64,000 nt of DNA, taken from positions 1 through 64,000 of the forward strand of contig CAJYIX010000024.1 in NCBI GenBank assembly GCA_913775315.1. The letters are read 5' to 3'. The number at the start of each line of letters is the position of its first letter. Positions within the stretch are counted from its first letter, which is position 1. A program made the position numbers and the translations under genes. Positions 41,432-50,046 of the stretch are shown here, piece by piece. The stretch is from an uncultured Sphingomonas sp. GTDB lineage: Bacteria > Pseudomonadota > Alphaproteobacteria > Sphingomonadales > Sphingomonadaceae. The notes below the pieces were generated by a model, which worked only from the letters and a program-made list of their open reading frames with translations, made no database searches and was not told the origin of the DNA.

Positions 41432-43104
41432 GCGAGCAGCAGCCGGCGAACGTCGCCCTCTGGATCGTCGACCATGCGGCTGCGGTCGTCGAACACCATT
41501 GTCTGGCAGCGTGTCGGATCGGTGGGAGCCCAGGCAAGCCCCGGCTGGCTCGGATTGCCGGTCCGCGCGAAATTGGCGAACGATCGCGCGCACTTCGTCG
41601 CGAGCGCCCGCGCCTCTCGCGTGTCGCCGGTTCCCTGTTCGCATCGCTTCGTATTGTCGAAGAAGAAGGCGAGCTCGGCGGTATGCCAAGCGCCAGCGAC
41701 GCCATCGAGCTGCGGCGACTGCCACTGGAAATGGTACTGATAGACCGGCGCGCCGCCGTGGTCGTGCTTCAGCTTGACCATCCGCTGGACGTTGTTGCGC
41801 ATCGTCAGTCCCTGTACGCCGTAGCTGAGCGTGCGGATCGCCTTTTCAGGATGCGCCTTCTTCATCGCATCGACCAGCGCATTGGCGCGGGTCCCACCCA
41901 TCGTCGTCGCCAGTTGCGCACGCCATTCGGCCTCGGTCGGGTTCTGGCTGAAGCGCATGCCCTCCTCGCTGGTCCCGCCGATGATGACGGGCACGTTGCG
42001 CGAGGCGTCGGGCGCGGCGTCGAAATAGCTGCGCAGCATGATGAGGCGGCCGTCCATCGTCGGTCCCCAGCCGACGCGCGGTGTGGCGGGGGGCGGCGCG
42101 CCGGGGCCGGGCAGGCCGCGGGCAGGGCCGTTGATTTCGCCCGCCACGGCGTTGCCCGCCTCGATCAGCCGGCTCCACTCCATCTTCTGCAACGCCTCGA
42201 GCGCCGCGCGCCCGGTGCCGATGTCAAGCCGCTTGATCACCGCGCGGGCGAAGTCGCGCGACTGCTCGCCGCTCGGGATGTTGCCGCCGCCGCCGGACAT
42301 GATCGCGGCGCGGCCGAACTGGCCCCTGGCGCTTTCCATGCCGAGCAGCGTCGTCACCTTCGACCCGCCGCCCGACTGGCCATAGATCATCACCTGTGCC
42401 GGATCGCCGCCGAACTGGGCGATATTCTCCTGCACCCAGGCGAGCGCGGCGGTGAGGTCGGTCATGCCGACATTGACGCTGTCGGCATAGGCTTCGCCAC
42501 CGAGGGCCGACACGTCGAAGAAGCCGAGGACGTTGAGCCGGTGGTTGACCGACACCTGCACCACGTCGTGGTTGCGCGCCATCTGCGCCCCCTCGTGACT
42601 GGGCAGCTCGTATGCCGAACCGAAGGCGAAGCCGCCGCCATGGAAATAGACCATGACGGGCCGCTTGCCCGACAGCGACGGCGTCCAGACGTTGAGCTTC
42701 AGCATGTCCTCGCCGAGGAAGCCGTCGTCCCAGTCCTGAAGGAAGGTATGCTCGATCGCGCGCCAGCTGTGCAGCGTCTGCGGACAGTTGGCGCCGTAGA
42801 CGAGCGCCATGTACGGGTCGGTCCATGGCTTTGGCGGCTTGGCGGGCAGCCAGCGGTTCGCGCCGCCGGTATCGTCGCCATAAGGGATGCCCTTGAAGTG
42901 GAAGACGTCGCCTGCGACGAACCCGCGGACCGGGCCATAGCGGGTCCGCGCGATCGCCGATCTAGGCGTCGAGCAGCCACCCGGACCGCTATGCGCGCCG
43001 GTCTTGACGCTGTCCGACGCCGCCGCGCCGCTGCCGCCCGCCAGCAGCAGGCCTGCCGGTGCCGCGCCGAGCAGCGCCCGCCGATCGAGGTTCAAGCCCT
43101 TCAT
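41428..43104 (-). CDS. Type-B carboxylesterase, exported
   Basis: 558 residues. A twin-arginine-like leader (LDRRALLGAAPAGLLLAGG) suggests Tat export. Motifs: HGGG oxyanion hole at 155-158, GQSGGG with nucleophile Ser244, and VSVNHRLNVLGFF. Similar enzymes hydrolyse carboxyl esters, including feruloyl-type esters. The gene follows a palindrome TCCTATAGGA 18 nt upstream of the ATG and precedes another hydrolase in an operon. In this neighbourhood a role in deacylating plant polysaccharide fragments is likely. Confidence 0.9.
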   Translation of the reverse strand: MKGLNLDRRALLGAAPAGLLLAGGSGAAASDSVKTGAHSGPGGCSTPRSAIARTRYGPVRGFVAGDVFHFKGIPYGDDTGGANRWLPAKPPKPWTDPYMALVYGANCPQTLHSWRAIEHTFLQDWDDGFLGEDMLKLNVWTPSLSGKRPVMVYFHGGGFAFGSAYELPSHEGAQMARNHDVVQVSVNHRLNVLGFFDVSALGGEAYADSVNVGMTDLTAALAWVQENIAQFGGDPAQVMIYGQSGGGSKVTTLLGMESARGQFGRAAIMSGGGGNIPSGEQSRDFARAVIKRLDIGTGRAALEALQKMEWSRLIEAGNAVAGEINGPARGLPGPGAPPPATPRVGWGPTMDGRLIMLRSYFDAAPDASRNVPVIIGGTSEEGMRFSQNPTEAEWRAQLATTMGGTRANALVDAMKKAHPEKAIRTLSYGVQGLTMRNNVQRMVKLKHDHGGAPVYQYHFQWQSPQLDGVAGAWHTAELAFFFDNTKRCEQGTGDTREARALATKCARSFANFARTGNPSQPGLAWAPTDPTRCQTMVFDDRSRMVDDPEGDVRRLLLA

Positions 43105-43122
43105 CTCGCTCTCCCGTTCTAT

Positions 43123-43134
43123 ATCCTATAGGAT
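43123..43134. promoter_or_regulatory. Palindrome ATCCTATAGGAT before the carboxylesterase
   Basis: A perfect 12-bp palindrome 18 nt upstream of the esterase start. The same core TCCTATAGGA recurs before the hydrolase at 51223-52149, and a related TATA-centred palindrome lies before the TonB receptor. Confidence 0.6.
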
Positions 43135-43164
43135 CAATGTGCACGATGCCGCCACCGGGTCCAG

Positions 43165-43199
43165 AAAAAAGGGTGGCGGCGCCGAAGCGCTGCCACCCT
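43165..43199 (-). terminator. Rho-independent terminator of the TonB receptor
   Basis: On the minus strand GGGTGGCAGCGC-TTC-GGCGCCGCCACCC (one mismatch) is followed directly by TTTTTT. It is 26 nt after the receptor stop. Confidence 0.88.
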
Positions 43200-43224
43200 C
43201 CAAGGTTCGCCGTGCGGCGGGGGC

Positions 43225-46191
43225 TCAGAATTTGAAGCGGACGCCGACCCGGTACGTGCGGCCGAGCGCATCGTAGAGGGCTGGGTTCGAGAAGAAGGGC
43301 GACAGCGCCGGATCCTCGTCGAACAGATTGTCGACCTTGAAATAGGCGGTGACTTCTTCGGTCAGGTTATACGTGCCGCCCACGTCCATGTAGAAGGCGC
43401 CCGGCACGAAATTGTCCTGGGGGCTGATCGTCTGATTGACGGGCGTCGAGATCGGGCAGCTGCCGGGTTCGCACTCGACATAATTGTTGTTGATCTTGCC
43501 GCTCGTGAACCAGCGCTCCTGAAGGAGGAGCGAGAACTGGTCGTTCGAATAGCTTTGCGTGACCAGCCACTTCCAGTTCGGCGTCGCGCCGAAGTTCTGG
43601 CCGGCGGAGTCGCCGGGAATGGTCCCGGGCAGGCCGGTGTCGCTGACGTACTTGGCGACGTGCGTGGCCAGACCGCGCAGCACGAACTGACCCGGCAGGC
43701 CCAGCGGATTGCGCCACTGATAGCTCGCCTCGATATCGAAGCCCTCGGTCTCGATCGACGCAAAGTTGAACGACTGGACGTTGATGAAGTTGGGGCCGTT
43801 GGGGTTGTTGAGGTTGAACGCGTTGCACGTCTGCGGAAGGATGTTGCCGAAGCAGTAATTGACGATGTCGCCCGCCCCCAGGCTGCCGATCACGTCGTCA
43901 ATCTTGATCTTGTACCAGTCGAACGACGCGCTGAAGCCGCGGAACCAGGATGGGTTCGACAGCGCGATGCCCGCCGTCGTGTTGCGCGCCAGTTCCGGCG
44001 TCAGTGCCGGGTTGCCCGTCGTGTACTGGAGCGCGAGCACGTTGCGGTTGTTGAAGGGATCGAAGAAGTTCGGCAGCGTCGTCGTGACGGGCGCCGCGAA
44101 CAGCTCCGACAGGTTGGGCGCGCGGATATCGCGCGACGTCACGCCGCGGATGCGCAGGCCGTCGATCGGCAGCTCCCAGGTGCCGCCGATCTTCCACGCC
44201 CAGACGGTGCCCGAGGTCGAATAATCGGTGACGCGCACCGCGCCGTTGATGTTCGCGCGGCCGAGCGAGTCCGAGTTGATGATCGGCAGGTCGACTTCGA
44301 CGAACCCCTCGACCACGCTATAGGCGCCGGTGCCGGGATAATAGTTGCCCGCGTACCAGTTGGCGCCGCCCGGCAGCAGCACCGGATCGACGGGATAGTT
44401 CGCATTGGCCGGCGCATCGACGACACCGCCACCATAGGGATCGCCGTAAACCCGGTAGTATTCGTGCCGCGCCTCGCCGCCGAATGCGAAGGAAACCGGC
44501 CCGGCCCAGAGCTCGAACGGCTGGCCCGAGAAGTTCAGGCTGACCACGTCCTGCGTCTGCCGTGTCCGCTGGAACGGGCCGTTCTCCGGCTGGACGTAGC
44601 GGATCGCCGCCTCGGACGGATTGCCGCCGATGATGTTGAGCGGCTGGCACCCGTTCGCCCGCGCGACGGGATCGCGGCAGACGATCGTGCCGTTGAGGCT
44701 GATCGCATCGATCGCCTGGTTGAAGCGTCGCGACAGGTGGATGTTGCTGACGTCGATGTCGCTGTAGTTCGTGCCGTGCTCGAAATAGATGTCGTAGTTC
44801 CAGTCGGTCCCGAATACCGGGGTCTTGCCCTTGGCACCCACGACGAAGCGATACTGGCGGCGGTCGGTATGGACCTGCGTGCTGCCGAGCGCGGCATTGC
44901 TGGTGCCGTAGCGGAAGCTGGTGATGCCCGCCGCCGCGCACTGGTTCCGGACGATCTGCGGCACGAACGGGTTTGCGCACTGGATCGTCAGGTTGGGGCG
45001 GTTCTGGCCGTTGATCGGCTGGTTCTGCGTCTTCACCTGACCGATATTGGCGCTGAAATAGAGCTCGTTGCCCGGCGCGAAGTCCCAGCCGAGACGGGTA
45101 TAGGTGTTAAGGCGCTCGATGCTCGACTTGATCGAACGGCCCGAATCGACGTTGCCCGACACGTCGCCGCCCTGGCAGAAGCCGAAGTCGCAGCCGCGCA
45201 CGGTGCCCGCCGCATCGCGCACCGGCACGCCGTTCGAGCCGTACTGGAACTGGAACGGATTGCCCGCCTGGTCGAAGGCGATGCCCTGAAGCGGGCCGGC
45301 GGTGATGAGACCGTATTTGGTGAAGCCGATCGACTGGGCGAAGTCGCGCAGGACGAGCTGCGGGTTGCCGTCGTTGGTGATGTTGCGGTTGACCAGCGTG
45401 CGCTGCGTGAACCAGTCGCGCCCGCCGGCCAGGCCGATGCCATAGGGGCCGGGGCCGACACCCGCCTCGTTTCCATATTCGGTGCTGACGACGAAATGGA
45501 CCGTGTCGTTCAGGAAGCTCTTGCCGGCGGCCAGCTGGACAAGGACGGTCTCGTCATCGGCATAGTCGGTGATGCTGCCGAGGACGTTGCCCTTGATCCC
45601 CTCGAACCGGGTGTCGGTGATGAAATTGACAACGCCGCCGACCGCATCTGAGCCGTAGGACGCCGAGGCGCCGCCGTTGACCACGTCGACGCGCTTGATG
45701 AGAAGCTGCGGGAAAAGGCTCACGTCGGGCACGCCGGTGACGTTCGCGCCGACGACGCGCTGCCCGTCGAGAAGCGTCAGGGTGCGGATCGCGCCGACGC
45801 CGCGCAGCGAGAAGGAGCTGAGGCCCTGCTGGCCCGACGACGTCGAGAAGGTATTGGTCTGCGTGCCGCTCGACCCCTGAAGCGAGGGGAGCTGGGCGAT
45901 CGTGGTGAAGACATTGGGCTGCGCGTTGGCGGCAATCTGTTCCTCGCCGATCACCGTCGTCGGGGTGGGCGCGTTGAAGCCGCTCGACTGGATGCGCGAG
46001 CCGGTGACGACGATGTCCTGCGTGCGATCGTCGGCTTGGTCCGAGGGCGGGGTCGCCTGCGGCTCGGGCAGCGGGGCGGTATCCTGCGCCATGGCGGGCG
46101 CGGCGAGCATGCAGGTGGCGAGCGCCGCAAGGCTGGCAACGCCGGCGCGGCGCCACGATCGCGCCGACAAAGTGTAATCGCTTGCAGACAT
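43225..46191 (-). CDS. TonB-dependent outer-membrane receptor (plant polysaccharide locus)
   Basis: 988 residues from ATG 46191 behind GGGAGAGAGAG. After the signal peptide ending AAPAMAQ, a TonB-box-like TQDIVVTGSRIQSSGFNAPT precedes the plug (about 55-180), then a large barrel ending YRVGVRFKF. It has the classic EPQATPPSD-type linker and a Cys pair in the extracellular loops. It is flanked by hydrolases and the GH43 operon, so import of arabinoxylan- or pectin-type oligosaccharides is likely. Ends at a strong terminator. No SusD partner is present. Confidence 0.93.
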   Translation of the reverse strand: MSASDYTLSARSWRRAGVASLAALATCMLAAPAMAQDTAPLPEPQATPPSDQADDRTQDIVVTGSRIQSSGFNAPTPTTVIGEEQIAANAQPNVFTTIAQLPSLQGSSGTQTNTFSTSSGQQGLSSFSLRGVGAIRTLTLLDGQRVVGANVTGVPDVSLFPQLLIKRVDVVNGGASASYGSDAVGGVVNFITDTRFEGIKGNVLGSITDYADDETVLVQLAAGKSFLNDTVHFVVSTEYGNEAGVGPGPYGIGLAGGRDWFTQRTLVNRNITNDGNPQLVLRDFAQSIGFTKYGLITAGPLQGIAFDQAGNPFQFQYGSNGVPVRDAAGTVRGCDFGFCQGGDVSGNVDSGRSIKSSIERLNTYTRLGWDFAPGNELYFSANIGQVKTQNQPINGQNRPNLTIQCANPFVPQIVRNQCAAAGITSFRYGTSNAALGSTQVHTDRRQYRFVVGAKGKTPVFGTDWNYDIYFEHGTNYSDIDVSNIHLSRRFNQAIDAISLNGTIVCRDPVARANGCQPLNIIGGNPSEAAIRYVQPENGPFQRTRQTQDVVSLNFSGQPFELWAGPVSFAFGGEARHEYYRVYGDPYGGGVVDAPANANYPVDPVLLPGGANWYAGNYYPGTGAYSVVEGFVEVDLPIINSDSLGRANINGAVRVTDYSTSGTVWAWKIGGTWELPIDGLRIRGVTSRDIRAPNLSELFAAPVTTTLPNFFDPFNNRNVLALQYTTGNPALTPELARNTTAGIALSNPSWFRGFSASFDWYKIKIDDVIGSLGAGDIVNYCFGNILPQTCNAFNLNNPNGPNFINVQSFNFASIETEGFDIEASYQWRNPLGLPGQFVLRGLATHVAKYVSDTGLPGTIPGDSAGQNFGATPNWKWLVTQSYSNDQFSLLLQERWFTSGKINNNYVECEPGSCPISTPVNQTISPQDNFVPGAFYMDVGGTYNLTEEVTAYFKVDNLFDEDPALSPFFSNPALYDALGRTYRVGVRFKF

Positions 46192-46273
46192 CTCTCTCTC
46201 CCTGAACCCCGAAAGGCTTGTCTTGCGGGTCCAGTCCCCCGGGCCCGGGCGCCGCTTTTCACGGTCACTCAAA

Positions 46274-46290
46274 ATCATATACTATATGAT
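46274..46290. promoter_or_regulatory. Palindrome ATCATATACTATATGAT before TonB receptor
   Basis: A 17-bp palindrome, perfect apart from its central base, 83 nt upstream of the receptor ATG. Its TATA-centred form is more like GntR-type operators than LacI sites, which usually have a CG centre. Confidence 0.6.
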
Positions 46291-46374
46291 ATGCGCTGAT
46301 GCCAAGCGATCGTTTCATCAAGGGCGCGCGAGAGGCACGCCGTCCGGCCGTTGTCGCTTCGTATCAAACACGAT

Positions 46375-46388
46375 AGATAACGCTACCA
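46375..46388. promoter_or_regulatory. Xylose-operator-like (LacI) site before MFS-GH43 operon
   Basis: AGATAACGCTACCA matches 11 of 14 positions of the Caulobacter xylose operator TGTTAGCGCTACCA, which is bound by the LacI-family XylR. A LacI-family regulator is encoded at 50047-51057 and the operon encodes a GH43 xylosidase-type enzyme. Confidence 0.5.
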
Positions 46389-46573
46389 TCCACTTCATGA
46401 GAGAGTCGTTTCCGCTTGTCAATACTACGAGTATAAGCGTAATCGAAAATAGCGTCGCAACGGGTGGCGAGCGATAAAAACCAGCCTTTACAGGCAAGGG
46501 TAACGTCGAGAGCGGATCGTAAGCGTCGGTTTCGGCGGCCAGTGATTCGATGTTGACGTTAACGGGAGGGGTG

Positions 46574-47821
46574 ATGAAGGTCGGGCGGATACCCAGGCTT
46601 CGCTGGACAATCATCGGGCTGTTCGTCGGCGCGATGGTCATCAACTATCTGGCGCGTTCGGTGCTGGGCGTCGCCGCGCCGGTCATCCTGACCGAGCAGA
46701 AGATCTCCAACGAACAATATGGCTGGATCACCGGCGCCTTTCAGATCGGCGTGATGTTCCAGCCGGTGGCCGGCTACGTCCTCGATGCGATCGGATTGCG
46801 GACCGGGTTCGCGATGTTCGTCGCGGTCTGGTCGCTCATCACCGCGGCGCACGCCTTTGCCAGCGGCTGGATGGGCTTTGCCGTGCTGCGCGGCGCGCTG
46901 GGACTGGCCGAGGGTTCGGCGCAGCCGGCGGGGCAGAAACTGATCGCCGAATGGTTTCCCGCCAAAGAGCGCGGCGTCGCGGGCGGTATCTACAATATCG
47001 GCGCGTCGTTCGGAGCGGTGTTCGCGCCGCCGCTGGTCGCATGGGCGGTGATGACGCAAAGCTGGCGGCTCGCCTTCGTCGTGGCGGGCGGCATCGGGCT
47101 CGTCTGGGCTCTCCTCTGGTTTGCGTGGTTCCGCACACCGCAGCGCCACTTCGCCCTAGGCGCGGCCGAGCGCGACTATATCCTGTCGGGTCAGGAAGCG
47201 CGGCTCGCCGCCACCACCGAGCGGCCGCGGATCGCCGCGATGCTTCGCCGCCGCGACCTGTGGGGTATCGCGCTGCCGCGGATGCTCGCCGATCCGGTCT
47301 GGGGGATGCTCAGCTTCTGGATGCCGCTCTACCTCGCGCGCGAGCGGGGGTTCGATCTGGCGGCGATCGCGCTGTTTGCGTGGCTGCCGTTCCTGGCCGC
47401 CGATCTTGGCTGTCTCTTCGGGCCGGCGATCGTCGCCGCGCTTCAGCGGCGGGGCATCGACCTCATCGACGCGCGCCGCGCCGCGTTCACGGTCGGCGCG
47501 TTCCTGATGACGGGCATGGCGTTCGTCGGTATCGTCACCAATCCCTATGCCGCGATCGCGCTCCTGTGCCTGGGCGGGTTCGCGCATCAGACGCTGTCGG
47601 TGACGGTCATCACGATGGCGAGCGACCTGTTCCGCCGCAACGAGGTGGCGACCGCGGCCGGGCTAGCGGGGTTCGCCGGCAATCTGGGCGTGCTGGTCTT
47701 CTCGCTCCTCCTCGGCAAAATGGTCGACGATGTCGGCTACGAGCCCTTTTTCGTCATCCTCGGCGTGCTCGATCTGATCGGCGCGCTGCTCCTCTGGACG
47801 CTGGTACGCAAGCCGCGATGA
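46574..47821 (+). CDS. MFS transporter, sugar-acid (ACS) type
   Basis: 415 residues from ATG 46574; GGGAGGGG lies just upstream, and an in-frame ATG at 46550 is a second possibility. Twelve hydrophobic segments. Signatures: NYLARSVLGVAAPVILTEQK, SAQPAGQKLIAEWFPAKERG and PQRHFALGAAERDYIL, which resemble the anion:cation symporter group that carries hexuronates and similar acids. It sits in the inner membrane and probably imports the monosaccharide or sugar-acid product of the locus. Its stop overlaps the GH43 start by 4 nt. Confidence 0.88.
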   Translation: MKVGRIPRLRWTIIGLFVGAMVINYLARSVLGVAAPVILTEQKISNEQYGWITGAFQIGVMFQPVAGYVLDAIGLRTGFAMFVAVWSLITAAHAFASGWMGFAVLRGALGLAEGSAQPAGQKLIAEWFPAKERGVAGGIYNIGASFGAVFAPPLVAWAVMTQSWRLAFVVAGGIGLVWALLWFAWFRTPQRHFALGAAERDYILSGQEARLAATTERPRIAAMLRRRDLWGIALPRMLADPVWGMLSFWMPLYLARERGFDLAAIALFAWLPFLAADLGCLFGPAIVAALQRRGIDLIDARRAAFTVGAFLMTGMAFVGIVTNPYAAIALLCLGGFAHQTLSVTVITMASDLFRRNEVATAAGLAGFAGNLGVLVFSLLLGKMVDDVGYEPFFVILGVLDLIGALLLWTLVRKPR

Positions 47822-49422
47822 GCCTGATCCGCAATCCCATCCTGCCGGGTTTCAATCCGGATCCCTCGATCGTACGCGTCGGCGCGGATTTCTATATCGC
47901 CACCTCGACGTTCGAGTGGTTTCCGGGCGTGCAGATCCATTACAGCCGCGACCTGGTCCACTGGCGGCTGGCAAGCCGGCCGCTGGTCCGCCCCGAACAG
48001 CTCGACATGCGCGGCGACCCGGATTCGTGCGGGGTGTGGGCGCCGGACCTGACCCACGCGCATGGCCGCTTCTGGCTCGTCTATACCGACGTGAAGCGAT
48101 ACGGGACGACGACGGTTGACGGCGCCACCGGCGTGTCGCTGCGCGATTTTCGCAACTATGTGGTGACGTGCGAGACGGTGGACGGTGAGTGGTCCGACCC
48201 TGTTTTCCTCAATGGCAGCGGGTTCGATCCGGCGCTGTTCCACGACGATGACGGGCGGACGTGGCTCGTCAACATGTTGTGGGACCATCGCCCCGGTCAT
48301 GGCCGCTTCGCCGGCATCGTCGTGCAGGAGTACGACCGCGGCGCCGGCACGCTCGTCGGCGAGCCCCGCAACATCTTCCCCGGCACCGACCGCGGCTTCA
48401 CCGAGGCGCCGCACCTCTACAAGCGGGACGGCTGGTACCACCTGCTCGTGGCCGAGGGGGGCACCGGCTGGAACCACGCAGCGGTGATGGCGCGGTCGCG
48501 CGACCTGTTCGGCCCCTATGAGGTGCACCCTGACAGCGCGGTGCTGACCGCAGGCGGACGGCGCAAAGGTGCGCTGACGCGGGCGGGCCATGCGGACATC
48601 GTCCACCTCGAGGACGGGACGCCGTGGATGGCGTATCTGTGCGGTCGGCCTGTGGGGGACAGCGAGCGCTGCACGCTGGGGCGAGAGACCGCGATCCAGC
48701 CGATGGCGTGGGGTGCCGACGGCTGGCTGCGCACGGTGGCGGGCGATGCCGAGCCCGATCCCGCGCCGCAATCACCGCTACCCCCCGCGCCGTGGGACGA
48801 GGCCGAATGGGATGGCGGCTTCAGCGGCCCCGACCTGCCGCTGCCGCTGCAATGGCTGCGCAGCCCGTACCCCGAGCGGCTGTTCAGCCTGACCGAGCGG
48901 CCGGGCTTCCTGCGCCTCCACGGCCGCGACACGGTGGGGAGCCTGTTCGAACAGGCGCTGGTCGCCCGGCGGCAGACCGACTTTTCCTATCGGGCCGAAA
49001 CGCGGGTCGAGTTCGAACCGCGCGATTTCCAGGCGGCGGCGGGGCTGATCTGCTACTACAACAGCACCAAGTTCCATTACCTGCACCTGAGCCGCGACGG
49101 CGACGCGCGCGTGCTCCAGCGCATGACCGCCAGCCCCGAAAGCGGCACGGTCGAGATGGTCGTGCTCGGCGAAGTGCCCGCCGGCCCGATCGAGCTGGCG
49201 GTCGAGGTCGAGGGCGTGACGCTCCGCTTCTTCTGGCGCGGGGACGGGGCCGAGTGGCAGGCGGCGGGCGATCCGCTCGACGCCAGCATCCTGTCGGACG
49301 AGGCGACGCTGCCGGGCCTGCCCAACTTCACGGGGACGTTCGTGGGGATGGCGTGCCAGGACATGAGCGGGCGCGGGACACCCGCGGACTTTAAGTGGTT
49401 TCGGTATGTCGGGCGCGGGTAG
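47818..49422 (+). CDS. GH43 beta-xylosidase/alpha-L-arabinofuranosidase-type enzyme
   Basis: 534 residues, no signal peptide, so cytoplasmic. The five-bladed propeller has the three catalytic acids: Asp15 in FNPDPSI (base), Asp137 in GFDPALFHDDDG, and Glu196 in GFTEAPHLYK (acid). The second domain (about 330-534) is the C-terminal beta-sandwich that caps the active site in GH43 xylosidases. Length and layout match XynB-type enzymes. It should release xylose or arabinose from imported oligosaccharides. It is translationally coupled to the MFS gene. Confidence 0.94.
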   Translation: MSLIRNPILPGFNPDPSIVRVGADFYIATSTFEWFPGVQIHYSRDLVHWRLASRPLVRPEQLDMRGDPDSCGVWAPDLTHAHGRFWLVYTDVKRYGTTTVDGATGVSLRDFRNYVVTCETVDGEWSDPVFLNGSGFDPALFHDDDGRTWLVNMLWDHRPGHGRFAGIVVQEYDRGAGTLVGEPRNIFPGTDRGFTEAPHLYKRDGWYHLLVAEGGTGWNHAAVMARSRDLFGPYEVHPDSAVLTAGGRRKGALTRAGHADIVHLEDGTPWMAYLCGRPVGDSERCTLGRETAIQPMAWGADGWLRTVAGDAEPDPAPQSPLPPAPWDEAEWDGGFSGPDLPLPLQWLRSPYPERLFSLTERPGFLRLHGRDTVGSLFEQALVARRQTDFSYRAETRVEFEPRDFQAAAGLICYYNSTKFHYLHLSRDGDARVLQRMTASPESGTVEMVVLGEVPAGPIELAVEVEGVTLRFFWRGDGAEWQAAGDPLDASILSDEATLPGLPNFTGTFVGMACQDMSGRGTPADFKWFRYVGRG

Positions 49423-49489
49423 GGGCGCGGCGTCTCGGCCTCAGCTGGAATGTCCGCTTTGGGCAGGAAAGCGGGCCTAACGCTGGCGC

Positions 49490-49690
49490 TCAGATCCTAG
49501 GCCGCCAAGTATTGTCAGGATACTTACGTATCCGATGAAGCCACTGCCAAAGAACGAAAGCCAGCCCCGGTCCGCATACGATAAGCGCTGCGAACCAGCC
49601 GCGATTGCGAGCTGTGAAGAAGCCCATGACCACCAACCCGATCGCAGGAGCGCTTAGGGAAAACCAGTCGCGTCGTGTAATCTTGCGCAC
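49490..49690 (-). CDS. Small two-helix membrane protein (66 aa)
   Basis: A GTG start gives MRKITRRDWFSLSAPAIGLV followed by two hydrophobic segments (APAIGLVVMGFFTARNRGWF, then AALIVCGPGLAFVLWQWLHR) and a basic tail. No clear Shine-Dalgarno. Composition and hydrophobicity fit a real membrane protein. Family unknown. It follows the GH43 gene on the opposite strand. Confidence 0.55.
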   Translation of the reverse strand: MRKITRRDWFSLSAPAIGLVVMGFFTARNRGWFAALIVCGPGLAFVLWQWLHRIRKYPDNTWRPRI

Positions 49691-49736
49691 GGTCAGCAGC
49701 GTAGTCGAATACGCCGGGTCCGCAACCGGGCGTCGC

Positions 49737-49976
49737 TTAGCGTTCTCTGATCCACTGCCCCCCGGTCAGACGTTGCAGTTCATTTTCGGCGAGATCGACG
49801 GTCTCGTAGATGCCCGCGAGCACCCGATGCTCCATCCAGTCGGGCTGCGAGCCATCGGGGAGCTTCGCGCCATCATGGACGATTTGAAACAGACCGTCAC
49901 GGCGCCTGCGGATGGAGTAACGCATTAGGGTACTCGGCTCAGCGAAGCGACGGACAATCTCACCTGCGAAGCTCAT
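49737..49976 (-). CDS. Small hypothetical protein (79 aa)
   Basis: From ATG 49976 (MSFAGEIVRRFAEPSTLMRY). Mixed charged sequence with SIRRRRDGLFQIVHDGAKLP and MEHRVLAGIYETVDLAENEL, predicted alpha/beta, soluble, no Cys. A second start nine nt upstream (TTG) is possible. Composition is balanced. It lies between the 66-residue membrane gene and the LacI gene, on the same strand. Function unknown. Confidence 0.55.
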   Translation of the reverse strand: MSFAGEIVRRFAEPSTLMRYSIRRRRDGLFQIVHDGAKLPDGSQPDWMEHRVLAGIYETVDLAENELQRLTGGQWIRER

Positions 49977-50046
49977 GCCACGCAATTAGCCGCCGCCGCC
50001 CGCGTCTACAATCGGCACGAAAGCCGGTTTCGCCAAGGTGGCGACA

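Larger units (their letters stand above)
46192..46573. other. 382-nt divergent regulatory region between TonB receptor and MFS-GH43 operon
   Basis: No gene. It carries the palindrome at 46274-46290 near the receptor start and a xylose-operator-like site at 46375-46388 on the way to the MFS gene. GC drops clearly (several AT-rich runs such as TCATATACTATATGAT). The Shine-Dalgarno GGGAGGGG for the MFS gene is at its right end. Confidence 0.75.

Noticed and set aside
43555-45651. 698-codon open frame opposite the TonB receptor
   Set aside because: Shadow frame rich in Arg and Val; no start signal.
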